DNA of 64,000 bases from Burkholderia dolosa (GTDB taxonomy: Bacteria; Pseudomonadota; Gammaproteobacteria; Burkholderiales; Burkholderiaceae), in the NCBI RefSeq assembly GCF_902499135.1, contig NZ_CABVPR010000026.1, forward strand, positions 17,573 through 81,572, given 5' to 3'. This document shows positions 1 through 8,236 of the stretch, piece by piece (position 1 is the stretch's first letter; each line of letters begins with the position of its first letter). The position numbers were made by a program, and so were the translations under genes. The notes beneath the pieces are model-generated. The model saw only the letters and a list, made by a program, of their open reading frames with translations, ran no database searches and was not told the DNA's origin.

Positions 1-1054
1 TGCGCAGATACGCGTCGTCCGACAGCTGGCGGTCGGTGTACTGCGGTGCGTACTTCTGGATCGCCTGCGTGATCGTCAGCCGATGGAACGGCTGCGCGAG
101 GTCGAGTTCGCGACCCTGATACTGGATCGTCGCGGTGCCCAGCGCATCGATCGCCGCCTGGCGGATCAGTTGCTCGGTGAAGTCCATCAGCCAGCGGTAG
201 TCGGTGTACGCGGCGTAGAACTCCATCATCGTGAATTCCGGGTTGTGGCGCGGCGACACGCCTTCGTTCCGGAAGTTGCGGTTGATCTCGAACACGCGTT
301 CGAAGCCGCCGACGATCAGGCGCTTCAGGTACAGCTCCGGCGCGATGCGCAGGAACATCTGCATGTCGAGCGCGTTGTGATGCGTGACGAACGGCTTCGC
401 GGCTGCGCCGCCCGGAATCGGGTGCAGCATCGGCGTCTCGACTTCCATGAAGTCGGCGTCGCTCATGAACTTGCGGATCGACGCGATCGTCTTCGTGCGC
501 GCACGGAACGTGTCGCGCGTTTCCGGCGTGACGATCAGGTCGACGTAGCGCTGGCGGTAGCGCATTTCCTGGTCGGCGAGCCCGTGGAACTTGTCCGGCA
601 GCGGGCGCAGCGACTTCGACAGCAGGCGCAGCTCCTTGCACTGGACCGACAGCTCGCCCTTGTTCGTGCGGAACAGCACGCCGCGCGCGGCAACGATATC
701 GCCGAGATCCCACTTCTTGAACGCGTCGTAGGTGTCGGCGCCGACGTCGTTCGGCGTCACGAAGAACTGGATCTGGCCCGAACCGTCCTGCACCGTCGCG
801 AAGCTCGCCTTGCCCATCACGCGCTTGAGCATCATGCGGCCGGCCACCGCGACCTCGACCGGATCCGCTTCGAGCGCCGCCTTGTCCGACTCGGCGAACT
901 TCGCCTGCAGGTCGGCCGCGTGATGCGTCGGCCGGAAATCGTTCGGATAGGCGACGCCTTGCTCGCGCAACGCGCGCAGCTTCTCGCGGCGCTCGGCGAT
1001 GATCTGGTTCTCGTCCGCCGCGACGGCGGGCTGCGTTTGGGTCGGTTCGGTCAT
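1..1054 (-). CDS. lysS: Lysyl-tRNA synthetase, class II (3' end cut by window edge)
   Basis: This gene charges tRNA-Lys with lysine in the cytoplasm. About 351 N-terminal codons lie inside the window, and the catalytic C-terminus continues beyond position 1. The protein begins [17 protein letters not shown]. An OB-fold anticodon-binding domain follows at about residues 60-165, and then the start of the class II core, with [19 protein letters not shown]-type motif 2 sequence near residue 270. The ATG at 1054 fits the family start, although no strong ribosome-binding site precedes it. It lies 72 bases downstream of prfB on the same strand, the prfB-lysS order common in proteobacteria, so the two are probably cotranscribed. 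The identification is secure; only the missing end is unknown. Confidence 0.97.
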   Translation of the reverse strand, partial: MTEPTQTQPAVAADENQIIAERREKLRALREQGVAYPNDFRPTHHAADLQAKFAESDKAALEADPVEVAVAGRMMLKRVMGKASFATVQDGSGQIQFFVTPNDVGADTYDAFKKWDLGDIVAARGVLFRTNKGELSVQCKELRLLSKSLRPLPDKFHGLADQEMRYRQRYVDLIVTPETRDTFRARTKTIASIRKFMSDADFMEVETPMLHPIPGGAAAKPFVTHHNALDMQMFLRIAPELYLKRLIVGGFERVFEINRNFRNEGVSPRHNPEFTMMEFYAAYTDYRWLMDFTEQLIRQAAIDALGTATIQYQGRELDLAQPFHRLTITQAIQKYAPQYTDRQLSDDAYLR

Positions 1055-1126
1055 GATGGTCGGAATTCGGAATGGGTGCGGCGACGCAAGCGGGAAGGGC
1101 GGCGCGGACCTGCCGCGCCGCGGCGC

Positions 1127-2231
1127 TTACACGCCCTGTTTGAGGCTCGCGCTGATGAAGTCGTCGAGATCGCCGTCGAGCACCGCCTTCGTGTTGCTCA
1201 TTTCGACGTTCGTGCGCAGATCCTTCACGCGGCTCTGGTCGAGCACGTACGAGCGGATCTGGTGACCCCAGCCCACGTCGGTCTTGCTCGACTCGAGCTT
1301 GTCCTGCTCGGCCTGACGCTTGCGCATCTCGGCTTCGTACAGCCGCGACTTCAGCATCGCCATCGCTTCGGCGCGGTTGCGGTGCTGCGAGCGGTCGTTC
1401 TGGCACTGCACGACGATGCCGGTCGGCATGTGCGTGATCCGTACCGCCGAGTCGGTCTTGTTGATGTGCTGACCGCCCGCGCCCGACGCGCGGTACGTGT
1501 CGATGCGCAGGTCGGCCGGGTTGATCTCGACTTCGATCGAGTCGTCGATCTCCGGATACACGAACACCGACGAGAACGACGTATGGCGGCCGCCGGACGA
1601 ATCGAACGGCGACTTGCGCACGAGGCGGTGAATGCCGGTTTCGGTGCGCAGATAGCCGTATGCGTATTCGCCGGTTACCTTGATCGTCGCGTTCTTGATG
1701 CCCGCGACGTCGCCGTCGGACTCTTCGAGCACTTCGGCCTTGAAGCCCTTGCGCTCGCAGTAGCGCAGGTATTGGCGCAGCAGCATCGACGCCCAGTCGC
1801 AGGCCTCGGTGCCGCCGGCGCCGGCCTGGATGTCGATGAAGCAGTTGTTCGGGTCGGCCGGGTTCGAGAACATCCGGCGGAATTCGATGTCGGCAACGCG
1901 GGCTTCGAGCTTCGCGGCGTCTTCTTCGGATGCGACGAGCGTGTCTTCGTCGCCTTCGTCGCGTGCGAGCTCGAACAGGTCGAGCGCATCGCGCAGATCG
2001 CTATCGAGCTGCGTGAGCGTCGTGACGACGCCTTCGAGCAGCTTCTTTTCGCGGCCGAGCGCCTGGGCGTTCTTCGAATCGTTCCAGACGTTCGGGTCTT
2101 CCAGTTCCTTGTTGACTTCGGTCAGACGCGCAGCTTTGGCGTCGTAGTCAAAGATACCCCCGGAGCTCGCCCGCGCGGTTGCGCAGGTCGAGCAGGAGGC
2201 TTTCGATCGCGTTGAGACGTTCCGCTTCCAT
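1127..2231 (-). CDS. prfB: Peptide chain release factor 2, made by programmed +1 frameshift
   Basis: RF2 recognises UGA and UAA stop codons and triggers peptide release. Translation starts at the ATG at 2231 ([13 protein letters not shown]), runs 27 codons to CTT, and meets an in-frame TGA at 2150-2148. The site reads CGG GGG TAT CTT TGA C, the classic RF2 autoregulatory slippery site with an internal Shine-Dalgarno-like GGGGG. After a +1 shift the frame continues [12 protein letters not shown] to the TAA at 1127, giving about 367 residues against 365 in E. coli. The SPF anticodon-like tripeptide is near residues 207-209 and the GGQ catalytic motif near 252-254. The residue equivalent to E. 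coli position 246 is alanine. It lies downstream of recJ and upstream of lysS. An annotation starting at 1873 would lose the N-terminal domain. Confidence 0.97.
2148..2165 (-). promoter_or_regulatory. prfB: prfB programmed +1 ribosomal frameshift site
   Basis: Read on the minus strand this is CTC CGG GGG TAT CTT TGA. An SD-like GGGGG run lies 3 bases upstream of the CTT slippery codon, which is followed by the UGA stop. Low RF2 activity slows termination and favours slippage from CTT to TTT, so RF2 controls its own synthesis. The zero frame has 27 sense codons, and the +1 frame continues open for 340 codons to position 1127. Confidence 0.95.
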
Positions 2232-2266
2232 GATCGTTCGCTGTTCTTGCTTCGTAAAAAAGCGGA

Positions 2267-2272
2267 ATTATA
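2267..2272 (-). promoter_or_regulatory. Putative prfB -10 element
   Basis: The minus strand reads TATAAT here, about 35 bases upstream of the prfB ATG. It lies in the 155-base gap after recJ, so prfB-lysS probably has its own promoter. I see no good -35 hexamer at 16-18 bases, so the call rests on the -10 and its position. Confidence 0.4.
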
Positions 2273-2386
2273 GCCGATCGGCCAGCTTTCCCGGCGACGG
2301 GAACGGTGTTCGGCCGCGTGCGGCGGGCCGCTTCGGCACGGCGCGCGGGCCGAAGCGGGCGCGGTGCCGCGCCGCGCGCGCGTGCG

Positions 2387-4084
2387 TCAACCGGCCGCGT
2401 GCTCGACGACCAGCTGCACGCGCGTGACGCCGTTCCACGTATCGGCGACGAGCCGGTACGCGATCAGCGCGCTCGCCGGCAGCGGCTCCGTGCGGTTGAA
2501 CCAGATCGCGTTGAAGCGCTGCCGGCCGCGCGCGAGCTGCAGCTTCAGATGCTTGTCCTTCACGAGCGCCTGCGACACGACGTCGAATTCGCCGGAGAAA
2601 AGCGGGGCCGGAAAGCCTTGTCCCCACACGGCCTCGTCGAGCAGCCCGACGAACTGCGGCGTGAAGTACGCGTCCTCGAGTTCGCCGTCGGTCTCGATCA
2701 CGCGCGACAGCACGTCGTCGGACAGCCATTCGCGCGCGACCCCTTCGAACGCGGCCGCGAAGCGCGGCACGTTCGCGGTGTCGAGCGTCACGCCGGCGGC
2801 CATCGCGTGGCCGCCGAACGCGACGATCAGGTCCGGCTCGCGCTTGGACACGAGGTCGAGCGCGTCGCGCAGATGAAAGCCGGCGATCGAGCGGCCCGAT
2901 CCCTTGACGCGCATCCCGTGCTCGTCCGCATGCGCGAACGTGAACGACGGGCGGTGGAATTTTTCCTTGAGCCGGCCGGCGACGATGCCGATCACGCCCT
3001 GGTGCCACGCGGGGTTGAACAGCGTGATCGTGCACGCGTCGGCCGGATCGACGTCGGCGAGATCGGCGAGCGCCTGCTGCTGCATGCCGGCTTCGATCTC
3101 GCGGCGTTCGCGGTTCATCGCATCGAGCTGCTGCGCGAGTTCCCACGCGCGGCCGATATCGTCGGTGATCAGGCATTCGATGCCGAGCGACATGTCGGAC
3201 AGCCGGCCGGCCGCGTTCAGCCGCGGCCCGACGCCGAAACCGAGATCGAACGCCGACGCGGTGCGCGCGTCGCGGCCGGCCGCGCGGAACAATGCGGCGA
3301 CGCCCGGCTGCATGCGGCCGTTGCGGATGCGCTGCAGCCCTTGCGCGACGAGCACGCGGTTGTTGCCGTCCAGCCGCACGACGTCGGCGACGGTGCCGAG
3401 CGCGACGAGGTCGAGCAAGCCGTCGAGGCGCGGCTCGGCTTCCTTGCTCGGGAACGCGCCGCGGCGGCGCAGCTCCGCACGCAGCGCGAGCAGCACGTAG
3501 AACATCACGCCGACGCCCGCGATGTGCTTGCTCGGAAACGCGCAGCCGGGCTGGTTCGGATTGACGATCGCGCGCGCGGCCGGCAGTGCGTCGCCGGGCA
3601 GGTGATGGTCGGTCACGAGCACGTCGATGCCGCGCGCGTTCGCGGCTTCGACGCCCGCGACGCTCGCGATCCCGTTGTCGACGGTGATCAGCAGGTCGGG
3701 CCGGCGCGCGGCCGCGAGCTCGACGATCTCCGGCGTGAGGCCGTAGCCGTACTCGAAGCGGTTCGGCACCAGATAGTCGATCTGCGCGCCGAACATCCGC
3801 AGCCCGCGCACCGCGACCGCGCACGCGGTCGCGCCGTCGCAGTCGTAGTCGGCAACGACGAGCAGCCGGCGACGCGCGGCGATTGCATCGGCGAGCAGCG
3901 ACGCGGCGTCCGCGCAGCCCTTGAGTTCGGTGGGCGGAACGAGCCGCGCGAGCGCCGTCTCGATATCGGCCGGCGACTGCACGCCGCGCGACGCGTACAG
4001 GCGCGCGAGTACGGGATGCAGACCGTGGCGCGCGAGCGCTTCGGCGTCGGCGGGCGCGACGGGGCGGGTAACGATGCGGGTCAT
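2387..4084 (-). CDS. recJ: Single-stranded-DNA-specific 5'-3' exonuclease RecJ
   Basis: RecJ degrades single-stranded DNA 5' to 3' in recombination and mismatch repair, using Mn or Mg bound by a DHH phosphoesterase core. The 565-residue protein starts MTRIVTRPVAPADAEALARH at the ATG at 4084. It carries VVADYDCDGATA (Asp79, 81 and 83), VTDHH (159-161) and the DHHA1-type GGHAMAAGVTL motif near residue 435, so the core is complete and of normal family length. The start lies 11 bases after the stop of the conserved gene at 4096-5172, suggesting a two-gene operon. The same frame stays open far upstream, but that extension lacks family similarity and overlaps the neighbour. Confidence 0.96.
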   Translation of the reverse strand: MTRIVTRPVAPADAEALARHGLHPVLARLYASRGVQSPADIETALARLVPPTELKGCADAASLLADAIAARRRLLVVADYDCDGATACAVAVRGLRMFGAQIDYLVPNRFEYGYGLTPEIVELAAARRPDLLITVDNGIASVAGVEAANARGIDVLVTDHHLPGDALPAARAIVNPNQPGCAFPSKHIAGVGVMFYVLLALRAELRRRGAFPSKEAEPRLDGLLDLVALGTVADVVRLDGNNRVLVAQGLQRIRNGRMQPGVAALFRAAGRDARTASAFDLGFGVGPRLNAAGRLSDMSLGIECLITDDIGRAWELAQQLDAMNRERREIEAGMQQQALADLADVDPADACTITLFNPAWHQGVIGIVAGRLKEKFHRPSFTFAHADEHGMRVKGSGRSIAGFHLRDALDLVSKREPDLIVAFGGHAMAAGVTLDTANVPRFAAAFEGVAREWLSDDVLSRVIETDGELEDAYFTPQFVGLLDEAVWGQGFPAPLFSGEFDVVSQALVKDKHLKLQLARGRQRFNAIWFNRTEPLPASALIAYRLVADTWNGVTRVQLVVEHAAG

Positions 4085-4095
4085 TCGGAGTCGGG

Positions 4096-5172
4096 TTATT
4101 CGAACAGGGACGCCAGCGCGCGGCGGCGCCAGAATTTGCGCAGGTCGCCGCGCGTCGCACGCAGCGTCACGGAGCTCGTGTCGCCGCACAGCGTGAAATC
4201 GACGCCGGTCAGCTCGCCGTTTCGCAGCGCGCCGAGCGCGGGTGCGAACCAGTCGCGCTCGAGCGCGGCGAGTGCGTCGTGCCAGCGCGGCCAGTCCTGT
4301 TCGATGAAAGGGGTGGTCAGGGTCGGCAGCTCGATGAGCGTCGCGCCGTCGGCAGCGGGCAGCGCATCGAACGATGCCGGCGGCGTGTCGGCGTCGGCGC
4401 GCGACGCGAGCGCGAGGCCGAGCGCGGCCGGCGACGCGGACAGCACGCGCGCGAACGGCTTGCCGACCGGCTTCAGCGTGCCCTGCGCATGGAACCAGAT
4501 CGAGTTGACGGCGGGCAGGCCGCGCGCTTCGCGCGCTTCGTTGACCGGATGCTGGAACCACGCCATCTGCACTTCGTTCTGCAGCTTCATCCACACGCGC
4601 GAGCGCTCGCCGGTGTGCGCGTCGTGCGGCAGCCAGATCTCGATGTTGCGCCCGCTCGCACGCAGCGGCGCCGCGCCGGCAAGCCGCGCAAGCTGTTCGC
4701 TCGACAAGTACCAGCGCGCGGGATTCGGCGCCTCGAGCCGCACGCCGAGCTCTTCGATCAGCGGGCGCGCGACCGCGAGCAGCGCGGCGGCGTCGCCGTC
4801 GTCGAGCGCGAGCGTCGCCGGATCGACGAGCACGAGGTGATCGTGCGCGATTTCGACGTGAACGGGCTCGACGCACGCCCATGCATGCGTGCCGGGATCG
4901 CCGCCGTCCGCGAGCAGCATGTACGGTGCGAGCGGCGCTTCGTCGGCCGCATTCCCGTGAGTCGCGCCGAACTGGCGGGCCAGCCAGCGCTCGTGCGGCA
5001 GCGTGCGCTGGAAGTCCTCGCCGGCGACGCGCTCGACCATGCTTGCGCGGGCGAGCAACTTTTCGAGTGCGGGACGGTCCAGCGTGTGCAGGGACGAAGC
5101 CGCATCGGCCGCCGACGGCAGCGCGAACGGAACGAGAAAATGGAGGCGTCGGTCGTGCATGATGGTGCGCAT
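4096..5172 (-). CDS. Conserved protein of unknown function upstream of recJ
   Basis: A soluble-looking protein of 358 residues (MRTIMHDRRLHFLVPFALP) with no signal peptide or membrane segment. A second possible start is the ATG at 5160, and neither has a strong ribosome-binding site. The conserved-looking parts are WLARQFG near residue 65, GRNIEIWLPHDAHTGERSRV and GLPAVNSIWFHAQGTL in the middle, and a C-terminal DWFAPALGAL block. From memory, relatives in beta-proteobacteria are sometimes labelled phosphoglycerate mutase-like, but I see no metal-binding or phosphoserine motif that proves this. It is cotranscribed with recJ (11-base gap) and diverges from lolC. The gene is clearly real by length, frame and context; its function is unknown. 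Confidence 0.8.
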   Translation of the reverse strand: MRTIMHDRRLHFLVPFALPSAADAASSLHTLDRPALEKLLARASMVERVAGEDFQRTLPHERWLARQFGATHGNAADEAPLAPYMLLADGGDPGTHAWACVEPVHVEIAHDHLVLVDPATLALDDGDAAALLAVARPLIEELGVRLEAPNPARWYLSSEQLARLAGAAPLRASGRNIEIWLPHDAHTGERSRVWMKLQNEVQMAWFQHPVNEAREARGLPAVNSIWFHAQGTLKPVGKPFARVLSASPAALGLALASRADADTPPASFDALPAADGATLIELPTLTTPFIEQDWPRWHDALAALERDWFAPALGALRNGELTGVDFTLCGDTSSVTLRATRGDLRKFWRRRALASLFE

Positions 5173-5321
5173 TGTATGGCAAACTGCGCGCGTGATCGGG
5201 CCGGCTGCCGGCCCGTTCGCGTCCGGCGGCCGTTTTTCGACCGCGCCCCGGCCTCGACCGCCGCCGGGCGGCGCGCCGGCCGCGGGCCGCCATCCCGCCG
5301 CAACCAGCAGAAAGGATTCGC

Positions 5322-6567
5322 TTGAAACTTCCGTACGAATGGCAGATCGGCTGGCGCTACACGCGCGCCGGCAAACGCACGACCGGCAACGGCTTCATTT
5401 CCTTCATCGCGCTCGTTTCGATGCTCGGGATCGCGCTCGGCGTCGCGGCGCTGATCGTCGTGCTGTCGGTGATGAACGGTTTCCAGAAAGAAGTGCGCGA
5501 CCGCATGCTGTCGGTCCTCGCGCACGTCGAGGTGTTCTCGCCGACGGGCTCGATGCCCGATTGGCAGCTCACCGCGCAGGAAGCGCGCCGCAATCCGTCG
5601 GTGATCGGTGCGGCGCCGTACGTCGAAGCGCAGGCGCTGCTCACGCGCCAGGATGCGGTGAGCGGCGTGATGCTGCGCGGGATCGAGCCGTCGCTCGAAC
5701 CGCAGGTGTCGGACATCGGCAAGGACATGAAGGCCGGCAAGCTCGCCGCGCTGGTGCCGGGGCAGTTCGGCATCGTGCTCGGCGATGCGCTCGCCGGCAA
5801 CCTCGGCGTGACGGTCGGCGACAAGATCATGCTCGTCGCGCCCGAAGGCACGATCACGCCGGCCGGCATGATGCCGCGGCTCAAGCAGTTCACGGTGGTC
5901 GGCGTGTTCGAATCCGGCCACTACGAATACGACAGCACGCTCGCGATGATCAACATCCGCGACGCCGAGGCGCTGTTCCGGCTGCCGGCGCCGACCGGCG
6001 TGCGGCTGCGGCTGACCGACATGCAGAAGGCGCCGCAGGTTGCGCTCGAGCTGTCGCATACGCTGTCCGGCAGCCTGTACATCCGCGACTGGACGCAGCA
6101 GAACAAGACGTGGTTCTCGGCCGTGCAGATCGAGAAGCGGATGATGTTCATCATCCTCACGCTGATCATCGCGGTCGCCGCGTTCAACCTCGTGTCGTCG
6201 CTCGTGATGACCGTGACCAACAAGCAGGCCGACATCGCGATCCTGCGCACGCTCGGCGCGCAGCCGGGCTCGATCATGAAGATCTTCGTCGTGCAGGGTG
6301 TGACGATCGGCTTCGTCGGCACCGCGTCGGGCGTGGCGCTCGGCTGCCTGATCGCATGGAGCATTCCGTGGCTGATCCCGATGATCGAGCATCTGTTCGG
6401 CGTGCAGTTCCTGCCGCCGTCCGTGTACTTCATCAGCGAGCTGCCGTCCGAGCTCGTCGCGAGCGACGTGATCAAGATCGGGCTGATCGCGTTCGCGCTG
6501 TCGGCCGTCGCGACGCTGTACCCGAGCTGGCGCGGCGCGAAGGTGAAGCCGGCGGAGGCGCTGCGCT

Positions 6568-6575
<8 letters not shown>
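5322..6575 (+). CDS. lolC: Lipoprotein-releasing ABC transporter permease LolC/LolE
   Basis: Inner-membrane subunit of the Lol complex, which extracts outer-membrane lipoproteins from the inner membrane and passes them to LolA. It has 417 residues: a first membrane helix at about 25-50 ([20 protein letters not shown]), a large periplasmic MacB-like domain, and three C-terminal helices from about residue 275. FtsX-family features such as [13 protein letters not shown] are present. The start is a TTG at 5322 preceded by AGAAAGGA at good spacing, and the sequence [17 protein letters not shown] fits the family. It overlaps lolD by 8 bases. Many beta-proteobacteria have a single LolC/E-type protein, and no second permease is visible here, so C versus E cannot be assigned. 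Confidence 0.95.
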
Positions 6576-7326
<751 letters not shown>

Positions 7327-7390
7327 AAGAACGTCCGCAGCGGGCTGCACGGAGCAGCGGCGCGCGGCGCCAACCTCGCGGAACCCCGAC

Positions 7391-8179
7391 ATGTGGATCG
7401 ACACGCACTGCCATCTCGATGCCGCCGAATTCGACGCCGACCGCGACGCGGTCGCGCAGTCCGCATGTGCGGCCGGCGTGTCGCGCATCGTGATCCCGAG
7501 CGTCGGGCGCGACAACTTCGCGACGGTGCGCGAGCTCGCGCAGCGCACGCCCGGCGCCGTCTACGCACTCGGCATTCATCCGTTGTTCACGCCGCACGCG
7601 CGCGACGACGATCTGGATCGGCTGCGCATGGAGATCGAAGCGAGCGTCGACGATCCGCGTTTCGTCGCGATCGGCGAGATCGGCCTCGACTATTTCGTGC
7701 CGGGGCTCGACGAAGCGCGGCAGCAGTTTTTCTATCAAGGGCAGCTGAAACTCGCGCGCGAATTCGATCTGCCCGTGCTGTGCCATGTACGCAAGTCGCA
7801 GGATCGCGTGCTCGCCGGGCTGCGCCGTTTCGGCGTGCGGCGCGGTATCGCGCATGCGTTCAACGGCAGCTTCCAGCAGGCGAACGCGTATCTCGCGCAA
7901 GGACTGCATCTCGGCTTCGGCGGCAACGTGACGTTCGAGCGCGCGCGGCAGATCCGGCGGCTCGCGACGCAATTGCCGCTCGATGCGATCGTCGTCGAGA
8001 CCGACGCGCCCGACATCGCGCCCGAATGGGCATACAAGTCCCGCAACACGCCCGATCAGGTGCCGCGCATCGGCGACGTGCTCGCCGAATTGCGCGGCAT
8101 CGACGCGCACGCGCTGTCCCTATCCACTTCGGCTAACGCGCTCGCCGCGCTGCCGCGACTCGCCCTTTCGTCCGCATAA
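7391..8179 (+). CDS. TatD-family metal-dependent hydrolase (DNase)
   Basis: A TIM-barrel amidohydrolase-superfamily enzyme of 262 residues. Metal-binding motifs are visible: DTHCHLD at the N-terminus, IGEIGLDYF (glutamate ligand) near residue 95, LCHVRKS near 133, a histidine in AHAFNGS near 154, and ETDAPDIAP near 204. Members such as TatD and YcfH are 3'-5' DNases or are uncharacterised. The gene sits between lolD and comEC. The family is certain; the exact subgroup (YcfH or YjjV type) is not resolved from sequence alone. Confidence 0.93.
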   Translation: MWIDTHCHLDAAEFDADRDAVAQSACAAGVSRIVIPSVGRDNFATVRELAQRTPGAVYALGIHPLFTPHARDDDLDRLRMEIEASVDDPRFVAIGEIGLDYFVPGLDEARQQFFYQGQLKLAREFDLPVLCHVRKSQDRVLAGLRRFGVRRGIAHAFNGSFQQANAYLAQGLHLGFGGNVTFERARQIRRLATQLPLDAIVVETDAPDIAPEWAYKSRNTPDQVPRIGDVLAELRGIDAHALSLSTSANALAALPRLALSSA

Positions 8180-8236
8180 TCGTCGTCGGAACGTGCCGCG
8201 CGTGGCGTCGCGGCGCGACGTGGGCGAGGAGGTGCG

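Noticed and set aside
83-2215. Long plus-strand open frame of 710 codons opposite lysS and prfB
   Set aside because: It is antisense to two certain genes. Its Arg/Ala/Val-rich product has no family features; such frames arise from GC-rich third positions.
2306-4840. Long plus-strand open frame of 844 codons opposite recJ and the unknown gene
   Set aside because: Antisense shadow of recJ with low-complexity Arg-rich product and no plausible ribosome-binding site.
5160-5325. Riboswitch or small RNA between the unknown gene and lolC
   Set aside because: The gap is GC-rich with only weak generic pairing; no known motif or terminator is recognisable.
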